From positions 186,001 through 250,000 of the forward strand of contig NZ_AKKC02000002.1 in NCBI RefSeq assembly GCF_000282095.2: DNA of 64,000 bases, read 5' to 3'. This document shows, in pieces, positions 16,932 to 25,616 of this stretch. Numbering within the stretch: the first letter of the stretch is position 1; every line of letters starts with the position of its first letter. The position numbers and the translations under genes are program-made. The notes below the pieces were generated by a model. It saw nothing but the letters and a program-made list of their open reading frames with translations, had not been told where the DNA came from and made no database searches. Origin of the DNA: Rhizobium sp. CF080. Lineage in GTDB: Bacteria > Pseudomonadota > Alphaproteobacteria > Rhizobiales > Rhizobiaceae.

Positions 16932-17798
16932 ATGGAAAAGACGTGGAACAACAAGGCCTGGTTTCTGGTGCTTCCCGTGCTTTTGCTCGTCGCCTTTTCG
17001 GCGGTCATCCCGCTGATGACCGTCGTGAACTATTCCGTCCAGGATACGTTTGGCAACAACGCGTTCTTCTGGGCCGGCACCGACTGGTTCGACGATATCC
17101 TGCATTCTGCCCGCTTCTGGGAGGCCCTGCAGCGCAATCTGCTTTTCTCCTTCATCATTCTTGCGCTTGAAATCCCGCTCGGCATCTTCATTGCGCTGAA
17201 CATGCCGAAGAAGGGTCTCGGCGTGCCGGTCTGCCTGGTCCTGATGGCCCTTCCGCTTCTTATCCCGTGGAATGTCGTCGGCACGATCTGGCAGGTCTTC
17301 GGGCGGGTCGACATTGGCCTCCTCGGCCACACGCTGGCGGCGCTCGGCATCGATTACAACTATGTGCGCGATCCTCTGGATGCATGGATCACCGTCGTCG
17401 TCATGGATGTCTGGCACTGGACGAGCCTCGTCGTGCTGTTGTGCTACGCCGGTCTCGTCTCCATTCCGGATGCCTATTACCAGGCGGCCAAGATAGATGG
17501 GGCCTCGAGGTGGTCGGTCTTCCGCTACATCCAGCTGCCGAAGATGAAGCGGGTGCTGCTTATCGCCGTCCTCCTGCGCTTCATGGATAGTTTCATGATC
17601 TATACGGAGCCTTTCGTGGTCACGGGCGGGGGCCCGGGAAACTCCACGACCTTCCTGTCGATCGATCTCGTCAAGACGGCCGTCGGCCAGTTCGACCTTG
17701 GGCCGGCCGCCGCCATGTCGATCGTCTACTTCCTGATCATCCTGCTGCTGTCATGGATCTTCTACACCGTGATGACCAGCAGCGATGCAGACAATTGA
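16932..17798 (+). CDS. glpP: Glycerol ABC importer permease GlpP
   Basis: This 288-residue inner-membrane permease has about six transmembrane helices, the first at residues 11-31 (FLVLPVLLLVAFSAVIPLM), and the EAA-type coupling loop DAYYQAAKIDGASRWSVFRYIQLP cut here to its core AAKIDGASRW. It is the MalF-like half of the glycerol transporter channel. It begins 3 bases after glpT and ends 16 bases before glpQ, so the genes are clearly co-transcribed. Confidence 0.9.
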   Translation: MEKTWNNKAWFLVLPVLLLVAFSAVIPLMTVVNYSVQDTFGNNAFFWAGTDWFDDILHSARFWEALQRNLLFSFIILALEIPLGIFIALNMPKKGLGVPVCLVLMALPLLIPWNVVGTIWQVFGRVDIGLLGHTLAALGIDYNYVRDPLDAWITVVVMDVWHWTSLVVLLCYAGLVSIPDAYYQAAKIDGASRWSVFRYIQLPKMKRVLLIAVLLRFMDSFMIYTEPFVVTGGGPGNSTTFLSIDLVKTAVGQFDLGPAAAMSIVYFLIILLLSWIFYTVMTSSDADN

Positions 17799-17814
17799 AG
17801 GAGGGAGGAAAACC

Positions 17815-18642
17815 ATGGCGAAGACAATCAAATACAAGCCTGCGGGCAACCTCTCCTGGCTGGTTTCGACGATCTACATCATCTTCCTGCTGCTGCCGAT
17901 CTACTGGCTCGTCAACATGAGCTTCAAGGAGAATTCCGAGATCACCGGAGCCTTCTCGCTCTGGCCGCAGAACCCGACGCTCAGGAACTACATGGTGATC
18001 TTCACCGATCCTTCCTGGTACAACGGCTATATCAACTCCATCATCTATGTGGTGCTGAACACCTTGATTTCGGTGCTGGCAGCACTGCCGGCTGCCTATG
18101 CCTTTTCGCGCTATAGGTTCCTCGGCGACAAGCACCTGTTCTTCTGGCTGCTCACCAACCGGATGGCGCCGCCCGCCGTCTTCGCCCTGCCCTTCTTCCA
18201 GCTCTATTCGGCCTTCGGTCTCATCGACACGCATATCGCGGTCGCTCTCGCCCACTGCCTGTTCAACGTGCCGCTTGCCGTCTGGATCCTGGAAGGCTTC
18301 ATGTCGGGCGTACCGAAGGAAATCGACGAGACCGCCTATATCGACGGCTACTCGTTCCCGCGGTTCTTCGTGAAGATCTTTATGCCGCTGATCGCCTCGG
18401 GCATCGGGGTCGCGGCCTTCTTCTGCTTCATGTTTTCCTGGGTGGAACTGCTGCTCGCCCGCACGCTGACAACGACCGACGCCAAGCCCATTTCGGCGAT
18501 CATGACCCGTACCGTTTCCGCCTCCGGCATGGACTGGGGCGTACTGGCCGCCGCCGGCGTGCTGACCATCGTTCCCGGCGCGCTCGTCATCTATTTCGTC
18601 CGAAACTACATCGCCAAGGGCTTTGCCCTCGGCCGGGTCTGA
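17815..18642 (+). CDS. glpQ: Glycerol ABC importer permease GlpQ
   Basis: This 275-residue MalG-like permease has about six membrane helices and the coupling loop PKEIDETAYIDGYSFPRFF. It pairs with GlpP. The ATG at 17815 has GGAGGGAGG upstream; an earlier in-frame ATG at 17785 lies inside glpP and is rejected. The name follows the rhizobial glp operon and must not be confused with the E. coli glycerophosphodiesterase GlpQ. Confidence 0.9.
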   Translation: MAKTIKYKPAGNLSWLVSTIYIIFLLLPIYWLVNMSFKENSEITGAFSLWPQNPTLRNYMVIFTDPSWYNGYINSIIYVVLNTLISVLAALPAAYAFSRYRFLGDKHLFFWLLTNRMAPPAVFALPFFQLYSAFGLIDTHIAVALAHCLFNVPLAVWILEGFMSGVPKEIDETAYIDGYSFPRFFVKIFMPLIASGIGVAAFFCFMFSWVELLLARTLTTTDAKPISAIMTRTVSASGMDWGVLAAAGVLTIVPGALVIYFVRNYIAKGFALGRV

Positions 18643-18659
18643 CAAGGAGGAACCAACGC

Positions 18660-18941
18660 ATGAACTTTTCATGGATGGCATGGACGCTTCCCACGGCCCT
18701 GTTCTTTCTGACGATCCTCGCCCTGCTCATCGGCATGAGCATCTGGGAATATTTCGCGCCCGGCGGTTCGCCCAGGGTCGGCATCCTGCGTTTCGAGACG
18801 ACGCGGGGAGATAGGCTCTTCATCTCGCTGCTCGGCGCCGCATTCATTCATCTCGCATGGCTCGGGCTTATCGGCCCTAACCTGTGGTGGGCTCTTGCCC
18901 TCGCAGTGGTCTACGCAATCGGCGTCTTCCGCTTCGTGTGA
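18660..18941 (+). CDS. glpU: Small membrane protein GlpU (DUF2160)
   Basis: This 93-residue protein has three hydrophobic segments, at about residues 8-28, 53-70 and 72-91, with a conserved-looking ISIWEYFAPGGSPR-type loop (here MSIWEYFAPGGSPRVGIL). It matches the DUF2160 family, always linked to glycerol ABC genes, and corresponds to glpU of unknown function in rhizobia. It has an AAGGAGG ribosome site and lies 17 bases after glpQ. It may assist assembly of the importer, which is inference. Confidence 0.82.
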   Translation: MNFSWMAWTLPTALFFLTILALLIGMSIWEYFAPGGSPRVGILRFETTRGDRLFISLLGAAFIHLAWLGLIGPNLWWALALAVVYAIGVFRFV

Positions 18942-18956
18942 AGGCAAGCTGAAAAG

Positions 18957-18975
18957 GTGGCGGGAGAACCGCCAC
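18957..18975 (+). other. Stable hairpin between glpU and glpV
   Basis: GTGGCGG, a GAGAA loop and CCGCCAC form a 7-base-pair stem 40 bases before the glpV start. There is no T-run, so it is not a terminator. It may stabilise mRNA ends and help raise binding-protein yield over the permeases. Confidence 0.5.
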
Positions 18976-19015
18976 TCGGTACGAAATTGCAATCGCAAAA
19001 CTCTGGGAGGATAAA

Positions 19016-20746
19016 ATGCGACGGCATCTTATGACAACGACGGCAGCGGTGCTGCTGGCTCTGACCGGTTCCGCCTATGCCGGCATGGAGGAGGCAAAGC
19101 AATTCCTGGATAAGGAAGTCGGCGAACTCTCGACCCTTTCCCGCGCCGAGCAGGAAAAGGAGATGCAATGGTTCATCGATGCGGCAAAACCGCTTGCCGG
19201 ACTGGATATCAAGGTCGTCTCCGAAACGATCACCACGCATGAATACGAATCGAAGGTCCTGGCGCCGGCCTTTGCTGCCATCACCGGCATCAAGGTCAGC
19301 CATGACCTGATCGGCGAAGGCGACGTCGTCGAAAAACTACAGACCCAGATGCAATCGGGCGAAAACATCTATGACGGCTATGTCAACGACTCCGACCTGA
19401 TCGGCACCCATTGGCGTTATCAGCAGGCCCGTTCGCTCACCGACTGGATGGCGGGCGAAGGCAAGGACGTCACCAATCCCGGCCTCGATCTTCAGGACTT
19501 CATCGGCCTCAAGTTCACGACAGCACCGGACAAGAAGCTCTACCAGCTGCCGGACCAGCAGTTCGCCAACCTCTACTGGTTCCGTTACGACTGGTTCAAC
19601 GACGAGAAGAACAAGGCCGATTTCAAGGCAAAATACGGCTACGATCTCGGTGTTCCGGTGAACTGGTCTGCCTATGAGGACATTGCCGCCTTCTTCACCG
19701 GCCGCGACGTCGGCGGCAAGAAGGTCTATGGCCACATGGACTACGGCAAGAAGGACCCCTCGCTCGGCTGGCGATTCACCGACGCGTGGCTGTCCATGGC
19801 CGGCAACGGCGACAAGGGCCTGCCGAACGGCCTGCCTGTCGACGAATGGGGCATCAAGGTCGATGAGAAATCCCGTCCGGTCGGCTCCTGCGTCGCGCGC
19901 GGCGGCGACACCAATGGCCCGGCGGCCGTCTATTCTATCCAGAAATATCTCGACTGGATGAAGGCCTATGCGCCGGCCGCCGCCCAGGGCATGACCTTCT
20001 CGGAATCCGGACCGGTGCCGGCTCAAGGCGAAATCGCCCAGCAGATGTTCATGTACACGGCTTTCACCGCCGACATGGTGAAGGCCGGCCTGCCTGTCAT
20101 GAACCAGGACGGTACGCCAAAATGGCGTTTCGCACCGTCTCCACATGGGGTCTACTGGAAGGACGGCATGAAGCTCGGTTACCAGGACGTCGGCTCCTGG
20201 ACGCTGATGAAGTCCACGCCCACCAACCGCGCCAAGGCGGCCTGGCTCTATGCCCAGTTCGTCACCTCGAAGACGGTGGACGTCAAGAAGAGCCATGTCG
20301 GCCTGACCTTGATCCGCGAGAGCACCATCCGGCACAAGAGCTTCACGGACCGCGCACCGAAACTCGGCGGCCTGATCGAGTTCTATCGTTCACCGGCCCG
20401 CGTCCAGTGGTCGCCGACCGGCACGAACGTTCCTGACTATCCGAAGCTCGCGCAGCTCTGGTGGCAGGCGATCGGCGATGCCTCCTCGGGCGCCAAGACG
20501 GCTCAGGCCGCCATGGACTCGCTTTGCTCAGAGCAGGAAAAGGTCCTGCAGCGCCTGGAACGTGCCAAGGTCCAGGGCGACATGGGACCGGCGCTCGCCG
20601 AGGAACGCGATCTCGCATACTGGAACAAGGACGCGGTCGCCAAGGGCAACCTCGCTCCCCAGCTCAAGGTCGCCAACGAGAAGGAAAAGCCCGTCACCGT
20701 CAACTACGACGAGCTCGTAAAGAGCTGGGCTGACGCCAAGAAGTAA
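19016..20746 (+). CDS. glpV: Glycerol ABC importer periplasmic binding protein GlpV
   Basis: This 576-residue solute-binding protein starts with a Sec signal (MRRHLMTTTAAVLLALTGSA, cleavage about after residue 22 AYA). The mature part is a long extracellular solute-binding domain of the sugar type; its length, well above the usual 400, is typical of GlpV. It captures glycerol for the GlpPQ channel. GGGAGG precedes the ATG by 8 bases. It is the last gene of the operon, followed by a 9-base-pair hairpin. Confidence 0.9.
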   Translation: MRRHLMTTTAAVLLALTGSAYAGMEEAKQFLDKEVGELSTLSRAEQEKEMQWFIDAAKPLAGLDIKVVSETITTHEYESKVLAPAFAAITGIKVSHDLIGEGDVVEKLQTQMQSGENIYDGYVNDSDLIGTHWRYQQARSLTDWMAGEGKDVTNPGLDLQDFIGLKFTTAPDKKLYQLPDQQFANLYWFRYDWFNDEKNKADFKAKYGYDLGVPVNWSAYEDIAAFFTGRDVGGKKVYGHMDYGKKDPSLGWRFTDAWLSMAGNGDKGLPNGLPVDEWGIKVDEKSRPVGSCVARGGDTNGPAAVYSIQKYLDWMKAYAPAAAQGMTFSESGPVPAQGEIAQQMFMYTAFTADMVKAGLPVMNQDGTPKWRFAPSPHGVYWKDGMKLGYQDVGSWTLMKSTPTNRAKAAWLYAQFVTSKTVDVKKSHVGLTLIRESTIRHKSFTDRAPKLGGLIEFYRSPARVQWSPTGTNVPDYPKLAQLWWQAIGDASSGAKTAQAAMDSLCSEQEKVLQRLERAKVQGDMGPALAEERDLAYWNKDAVAKGNLAPQLKVANEKEKPVTVNYDELVKSWADAKK

Positions 20747-20754
20747 GCCGGTTC

Positions 20755-20777
20755 GCCGGGCGCTCAAGGCGCCCGGC
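20755..20777 (+). terminator. Hairpin at the end of the glp operon
   Basis: GCCGGGCGC, loop TCAAG, GCGCCCGGC form a 9-base-pair stem 8 bases after the glpV stop. No T-tract follows, so it could stop transcription weakly or protect the 3' end. Confidence 0.45.
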
Positions 20778-20842
20778 GGCCACCGACTGCCGGGTCGCCG
20801 TCGCCGACGCCTCTTGAGCCCGAATAGACCGCCTGCCGCAGC

Positions 20843-22252
20843 TCAGCTGGCCAACCGTTCCTTCCGGAACGCTGCCGACACCGTCTCCGCGGCCAGCATG
20901 GCCGTGTTCGCGTCAGTGCGGTAGTTGCTTACGGAGATTCGCATAACATCGATCCCTCTCCACTTGGCTCCAGTCACGAAGATCGTTCCCTCGCGCTGCA
21001 ACCGCGCAATGGTTCTTCTCGTCATCTCGTTGGCATCGGTGGTCGAGAGATCCGAGCCGAAGCGGCAGATCACCTGATTCAGGTCGACGTCGTTCAGGAT
21101 CTCGATCCCCGGTTCGCGCGACAGATGTTCGGCAATGATCCGCGCCGAGGAGCAGCAACCTTCGACGAGACGGGCGATGCCGTTTCGGCCGAGATGCTTC
21201 ATCATTGCCCAGGTCGCAAAACCGCGTGCTCGTCTTGAAAGCTCCGGCACGTAGTGCGATGGATCTCGCTCCCCTTCCGCCGCAATGGGAAGGTAACTGG
21301 CAGCGATCGTCATGGCACGGCGGTGGGTCACTTCGTCCCTCACGATCGCATAGCCGCTGTCATAGGGGGTCTGGAGCCACTTGTGGCCGTCGGTGGCCCA
21401 GCTATCGGCCAGCTCCACTCCGGGACAAAGGTGCCGCGTCGACGGTGAAGCCTTTGCCCACAGGCCAAATGCGCCATCCACATGCACCCAGGCATCCCTG
21501 CTCCTGGCGACCGGGACAAGCTCGGTGAACGGATCAAAGGCCCCTGTATTGAGCTGTCCCGCCTGAAGGATGGCGATCATGGGGCCCTCGGCTTTATTGA
21601 CCGCTTCCTCGAAATGCCTGGCAAGGATACGCCCCTGCGGATCGGTCGCTACCCTGACGACGCGGTCATGCCCAAGTCCCAGGAATTGCAAGGCCGAGAA
21701 AACGGTGGTGTGGGCATCGTCACCGATGACAACGGTAATCGGCGGCGCACCGAAAAGCCCGTCTGCATCGACATTCCAGCCGGCGCGGCGAAGCACTTCG
21801 CCTCTCGCGGCGGCCAGACAGCTGAAGTTGGCGACAGTCGCTCCCGTCACAAAGCCCACGGAAGATTGCGCAGGTAGGCCCAGAACATCCAAGAGCCACG
21901 TGGCTGCGACCTTCTCGAAAGACGCGGCTGCCGGAGACGCGGTATGATTGCCGGCATTCTGCCCCCAGGCGCTCGTGAGGAAATCGGCCGCCACGCCCAT
22001 CGGATGCGAGCCGCCGATCACCCAGCCGAAGAAACTCGGCCCGGTCATTCGGTGGAGCCCCGGCTCTGCCTTTTCCACGAGATGTCGAAGAACGTTCTCC
22101 ATCGCCAAAGTTTCCTCCTGGAGATCTTCGGCGAGCGTCGCCAGGCATTCCTGGTACTGCAATTGCGGGCGGTGGAGCCGAGGCTCGGCCTGGCGGTAGT
22201 CGGCGGCCAGGCGCGCTGCCTGCGCGAAAAGCGTGTCTATGCCCTCAGCCAT
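20843..22252 (-). CDS. PLP-dependent group II decarboxylase (aromatic amino acid / glutamate decarboxylase family)
   Basis: This 469-residue protein belongs to fold-type I group II decarboxylases. The PLP lysine lies in TDGHKWLQTPYDSG, preceded by the HVDGAFGLWAKAS block holding the aspartate that pairs with the PLP nitrogen; SVGFVTGATVANF binds phosphate and GNHTASPAAASFE is near the active site. Members decarboxylate tyrosine, tryptophan, 2,4-diaminobutyrate or glutamate; the substrate cannot be fixed by reading. It stands alone on the minus strand, convergent with the glp operon, so no pathway context helps. Confidence 0.85.
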   Translation of the reverse strand: MAEGIDTLFAQAARLAADYRQAEPRLHRPQLQYQECLATLAEDLQEETLAMENVLRHLVEKAEPGLHRMTGPSFFGWVIGGSHPMGVAADFLTSAWGQNAGNHTASPAAASFEKVAATWLLDVLGLPAQSSVGFVTGATVANFSCLAAARGEVLRRAGWNVDADGLFGAPPITVVIGDDAHTTVFSALQFLGLGHDRVVRVATDPQGRILARHFEEAVNKAEGPMIAILQAGQLNTGAFDPFTELVPVARSRDAWVHVDGAFGLWAKASPSTRHLCPGVELADSWATDGHKWLQTPYDSGYAIVRDEVTHRRAMTIAASYLPIAAEGERDPSHYVPELSRRARGFATWAMMKHLGRNGIARLVEGCCSSARIIAEHLSREPGIEILNDVDLNQVICRFGSDLSTTDANEMTRRTIARLQREGTIFVTGAKWRGIDVMRISVSNYRTDANTAMLAAETVSAAFRKERLAS

Positions 22253-22368
22253 GGACGGTGCCTCCCTATCATCGCGATCGCGATGGCGGCTCGTGGTGCA
22301 TGCTGGTTCTAATTATTGGAACTCTCTGCGGCAGCTTACCATAATATGGGCAGTTCCCTAACCCCAAG

Positions 22369-22389
22369 CTCCATCATCAAATGATGGAG
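22369..22389 (-). other. Hairpin downstream of tRNA-Gly
   Basis: CTCCATCAT, loop, ATGATGGAG form a perfect 9-base-pair stem 33 bases past the 3' end of tRNA-Gly on its strand. There is no T-run after it. It may mark the tRNA transcript end. Confidence 0.35.
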
Positions 22390-22422
22390 GCAATGACTGT
22401 CGCGTTCAGGCAGACGGGTAGC

Positions 22423-22496
22423 TGGAGCGGGTGAAGGGAATCGAACCCTCGTATTCAGCTTGGGAAGCTGCTGCTCTACCATTGAGCTACACCCGC
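22423..22496 (-). tRNA. tRNA-Gly(CCC)
   Basis: The 74-base reverse strand folds as a tRNA: acceptor GCGGGTG pairing with CACCCGC, D arm GCTC/GAGC with loop AATGGTA, anticodon loop TTCCCAA giving anticodon CCC, T arm with GGTTCGATTCC, discriminator T and an encoded CCA. It resembles E. coli tRNA-Gly(CCC). The outermost anticodon-stem pair (G27-A43) is mismatched. Confidence 0.95.
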
Positions 22497-22549
22497 GTCG
22501 GTCCGCAGACTTCCAACAGACGGCATCGCCTGTCAAGCCGGAGGTGGTG

Positions 22550-23644
22550 TCAGACGCGAAAATGCTTGGACAGTTTCAGGCCCTGGGCCTGGTAATTAGA
22601 GCCGAGGCCGGCGCCGTACATGCCTTCGGGTTTTTCCAGCATATGTTCATAGACCAGACGGCCGACGATCTGGCCGTCTTCGAGGATGAAGGGCACTTCG
22701 TGGCTACGCACCTCGAGCACCGCACGGCTTCCGCGTCCGCCCGCCGCCTCATGGCCGAAGCCCGGATCGAAGAAACCGGCATAATGGACGCGGAACTCGC
22801 CAACCAGCGGATCGAAGGGCGTCATCTCGGCTGCATACAGCGGCGGCACATGCACCGCCTCGCGGGAGACAAGGATATAAAACTCGTCGGGATCGAGGAT
22901 CAGTTCGTTGCGGCCGCGGCTGTAAAGCGGCTCCCAGAAGTCGAAGATGTCGTGTTGGGCCTTCTTGTCGACATCGACGACGGCCGTATGGTGCTTGCCG
23001 CGATAGCCGATCAGGCCGACGCTATCGCCGGACAGGTCGATCGACAGGGCGATGCCGCCACCCGAGACATTCGGCTTGGCGGATGCGACCAGGGTTTCGT
23101 CGTTATGGAGTTGCAGAAGGTCCGGCTCGCCAAGCAGCGCGTTGCCGACGCGGAAGCGGATCTGCGACAGACGCGAACCGCGGCGCACGACGATCGGGAA
23201 AGTACGCGGCGAGATTTCAAGGTAGAGCGGACCGGAGTACCCTGCAGGAATCTTGTCGAACTCCTGTGCGTAATCGGTAATGACGCGGGTAAAGATATCA
23301 AGCCGGCCGGTGGAGCTTTTCGGATTGGCGGAAGCAGACATGTTGGCCGGCAGGTCGAGCCGTTCCATCAGCGGCACGATGTAGACGCAGCCGGTTTCGA
23401 GCACGGCGGCTTCCGAGAGGTCGATCACGTGCAGCTTGAGGCGATCGAGCTTGTCGGAGACGAGGCTCGTCGGGCCCGGCATGAAGCTGGCGCGGACGCG
23501 AAAAGCCTTGGCGCCGAGGCGCAGGTCGAGGCTTGCAGGCTGGATCTGGTCCAGATCGAGCTCGCGCTCGGAGATCAGCCGTCCACTGTCGAAAAGCGCC
23601 GCGATTGCGCGGTCCGCCAAAATTCCTGTTTCGCGAGCCATCAT
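22550..23644 (-). CDS. Double-length dCTP deaminase (Dcd)-like protein
   Basis: This 364-residue protein is usually labelled 2'-deoxycytidine 5'-triphosphate deaminase in rhizobia, yet it is nearly twice the length of E. coli Dcd. Two Dcd/dUTPase-like barrels can be read: the first with SANPKSSTGRLDIFTRV and GYSGPLYLEI, the second with MTPFDPLVGEFRVHYAGFFDPGFG and RLVYEHM. In E. coli Dcd the equivalent segment is GRSSLARLG with GWSGCIVLEF. Two adjacent ATGs occur at 23644 and 23641 after a GAGAGAG stretch. The expected role is dCTP to dUTP for thymidylate supply, but the duplicated form may differ. It is divergent from metZ. Confidence 0.75.
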   Translation of the reverse strand: MMARETGILADRAIAALFDSGRLISERELDLDQIQPASLDLRLGAKAFRVRASFMPGPTSLVSDKLDRLKLHVIDLSEAAVLETGCVYIVPLMERLDLPANMSASANPKSSTGRLDIFTRVITDYAQEFDKIPAGYSGPLYLEISPRTFPIVVRRGSRLSQIRFRVGNALLGEPDLLQLHNDETLVASAKPNVSGGGIALSIDLSGDSVGLIGYRGKHHTAVVDVDKKAQHDIFDFWEPLYSRGRNELILDPDEFYILVSREAVHVPPLYAAEMTPFDPLVGEFRVHYAGFFDPGFGHEAAGGRGSRAVLEVRSHEVPFILEDGQIVGRLVYEHMLEKPEGMYGAGLGSNYQAQGLKLSKHFRV

Positions 23645-23687
23645 GTCTCTCTCAAGTTTTCGAGGCGACAAAACCAAATGCGAGCCA

Positions 23688-23716
23688 TTGACGCAAGCGG
23701 GGCGTGGCGCTATGCC
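23688..23716 (+). promoter_or_regulatory. Sigma-70-type promoter of metZ
   Basis: TTGACG at 23688-23693 and TATGCC at 23711-23716 are separated by 17 bases. Transcription from about 23723 would begin a few bases before the SAM-II aptamer. Confidence 0.6.
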
Positions 23717-23728
23717 ACTCTTATCCCG

Positions 23729-23780
23729 TGGTGATTTGGCCGGTCGGCTTGCAGCCACGTTAAATAAGTGGCTAAAAAGA
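23729..23780 (+). ncRNA. SAM-II riboswitch (metZ leader)
   Basis: The segment contains the conserved SAM-II blocks TGATTTGGCCGG, CGGCTTGCAGCCACGTTAAA and AAGTGGCTAAAAAG in order. SAM-II (metA motif) binds S-adenosylmethionine through a pseudoknot and is known before metA and metZ in alphaproteobacteria. It lies 60 bases before metZ, so high SAM should switch the gene off. An intrinsic terminator follows. Confidence 0.92.
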
Positions 23781-23820
23781 CCGGGTGCGAAACCGGTCTG
23801 CTTATGCGACCGGTTTTTTT
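23779..23820 (+). terminator. Terminator with competing hairpin after the SAM-II riboswitch
   Basis: ACCGGTC (23792-23798), a 9-base loop and GACCGGT (23808-23814) are followed by seven T residues. An upstream GACCGG at 23779-23784 can instead pair with CCGGTC at 23793-23798, and its first bases touch the end of the aptamer. The two hairpins exclude each other, which fits a transcriptional on/off switch. Confidence 0.75.
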
Positions 23821-23840
23821 GTTCTGAATGGGGAACACGC

Positions 23841-25025
23841 ATGACTAACAAATGGCGCCCGGCAACTCAGCTCGTACACGGCGGCACGTTGCGCTCGCAA
23901 TATGGCGAAACCTCGGAAGCGATCTTCCTGACGCAAGGGTTCGTTTATGATACGTCCGAAGCGGCGGAAGCCCGCTTCAAGGGCGAGACCGACGGTTTCA
24001 TCTACGCCCGTTACGGCAGCCCCACCAACGACATGTTCGAAAAGCGCATGTGCATGCTGGAAGGCGCCGAGGACGCCCGCGCCACCGCATCCGGCATGGC
24101 CGCCGTCACCGCCGCGATCCTCTGCCAGCTGAAGGCCGGCGACCATATCGTCGCGGCCCGCGCCCTGTTCGGCTCCTGCCGCTGGGTGGTCGAGACGCTC
24201 GCTCCGAAATACGGCATCGAATGCACGCTGGTCGATGGCCGCTTCCTGGAAAACTGGGAAAAGGCGATCACCCCGAAGACCAAGGTGTTCTTCCTGGAAA
24301 GCCCGACCAACCCGACGCTTGAAGTGGTCGACATTGCCGGCGTCGCCAAGCTCGCCAACCAGATCGGCGCCAAGGTCGTGGTCGACAACGTGTTCGCCAC
24401 GCCGCTCTTCCAGAAGCCGCTGGAGCTCGGCGCCCATATCGTCGTCTATTCGGCGACCAAGCATATCGACGGCCAGGGCCGCTGCCTCGGCGGCGTCGTG
24501 CTGTCCGACAAGGCCTGGATCGACGAGAACCTGCACGACTATTTCCGCCATACCGGCCCGGCGATGTCGCCGTTCAACGCCTGGACGCTGCTGAAGGGCA
24601 TCGAGACCCTGCCGCTGCGCGTCAAGCAGCAGACGGAAAGTGCCTCTAAGATCGCCGACTTCCTCGCCGAGCAGAGCCAAGTCGCGCGGGTCATCTATCC
24701 CGGACGCAAGGACCATCCTCAGGCCGATATCATCGCCCGGCAGATGAAGGCCGGCTCGACGCTGGTCTGCTTCGAGCTGAAGGGCGGCAAGGAGGCGGCC
24801 TTCAAGCTGCAGAACGCGCTGGAGATCGTCCGGATCTCCAACAATCTCGGCGACGCCAAGAGCCTGATCACCCATCCGGCGACCACGACGCACAAGAACC
24901 TGACGGATGAGGCCCGTGCCGAACTCGGCATCTCGCCCGGCACAGTGCGCCTGTCGGCCGGCATCGAGGATACCGATGACCTGATCGAGGATTTCGCCCA
25001 GGCGCTGTCCAAGGCAGGCATGTAA
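23841..25025 (+). CDS. metZ: O-succinylhomoserine sulfhydrylase
   Basis: This 394-residue enzyme of the Cys/Met PLP family makes homocysteine from O-succinylhomoserine and sulfide. The N-terminus has TQLVHGG and YARYGSPTN, the pyridoxal lysine is at about 207 in YSATKHIDGQGRCLGG, and the ending LSAGIEDTDDLIEDF is typical. The ATG at 23841 follows GGGGAACACGC. The SAM-II riboswitch upstream supports the methionine role and favours MetZ over cystathionine enzymes. Confidence 0.93.
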   Translation: MTNKWRPATQLVHGGTLRSQYGETSEAIFLTQGFVYDTSEAAEARFKGETDGFIYARYGSPTNDMFEKRMCMLEGAEDARATASGMAAVTAAILCQLKAGDHIVAARALFGSCRWVVETLAPKYGIECTLVDGRFLENWEKAITPKTKVFFLESPTNPTLEVVDIAGVAKLANQIGAKVVVDNVFATPLFQKPLELGAHIVVYSATKHIDGQGRCLGGVVLSDKAWIDENLHDYFRHTGPAMSPFNAWTLLKGIETLPLRVKQQTESASKIADFLAEQSQVARVIYPGRKDHPQADIIARQMKAGSTLVCFELKGGKEAAFKLQNALEIVRISNNLGDAKSLITHPATTTHKNLTDEARAELGISPGTVRLSAGIEDTDDLIEDFAQALSKAGM

Positions 25026-25036
25026 GCCTTTGTTTT

Positions 25037-25074
25037 CCGGGATGGTGGATAGGCCACGAAATTCACCATCCCGG
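25037..25074 (+). terminator. Long hairpin after metZ
   Basis: CCGGGATGGTG and CACCATCCCGG form an 11-base-pair stem around a 16-base loop, 11 bases after the metZ stop. The following TTATCCTTAA is only weakly T-rich. Confidence 0.5.
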
Positions 25075-25185
25075 TTATCCTTAACTTCAACAAATGCTCA
25101 CACTCGGCCGTTCAAACCGCGAGAATTCTTGACCTTGCGGTCCCCCTGTACAATATCGAAGCAGTGAGCGTTGTTGAGGTGTCGC

Positions 25186-25578
25186 ATGTATCGCGCCCGG
25201 ACAAGAGATATAGATGTCGCCGTCGAGCCCTACTATCTGGAGGAGCAATCCAACCCGGAAGAGAGCCGCTATGTGTGGGGATATCGCATCGTCATCGAGA
25301 ACCATTCGACGCTTACCGTGCAGCTCGTGCATCGCTACTGGCACATTACCGACCAGAACGGCATCGTCGATGAAGTGGACGGGCCGGGGGTCGTCGGCGA
25401 GCAGCCGCGGCTGAAGCCCGGCGACAGTTACGAATATTCCTCCGGCTGTCCGCTGGACACACCATCCGGCCTGATGTTCGGCCATTACGACATGCAGACC
25501 GATGACGGCGAAACCTTCGAGGTGACGATTCCGGCCTTCTCGCTGGATTCACCGGGCCTGATGCGCATCCTCAACTAG
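25186..25578 (+). CDS. apaG: ApaG domain protein
   Basis: This 130-residue protein is a full-length Apa[61 protein letters not shown] and MFGHYDM. ApaG has a fibronectin III/Ig-like fold; links to cobalt or magnesium resistance and diadenosine tetraphosphate come from enterobacterial genetics. The ATG at 25186 is preferred because GAGGTG lies 5 bases upstream and the family begins with a [12 protein letters not shown] segment; an ATG-equivalent 15 bases earlier is weaker. It is convergent with hslO. Confidence 0.92.
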   Translation: MYRARTRDIDVAVEPYYLEEQSNPEESRYVWGYRIVIENHSTLTVQLVHRYWHITDQNGIVDEVDGPGVVGEQPRLKPGDSYEYSSGCPLDTPSGLMFGHYDMQTDDGETFEVTIPAFSLDSPGLMRILN

Positions 25579-25616
25579 ACCGCACCTGCATCGACCTTAC
25601 GAACGGATTTCTTTGG

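Noticed and set aside
20843..22252. Assignment of the PLP decarboxylase as glutamate decarboxylase GadB
   Set aside because: The HVDGAFGLWAKAS and TDGHKWLQTPYDSG blocks fit the wider aromatic/diaminobutyrate branch equally well, so no symbol was given.
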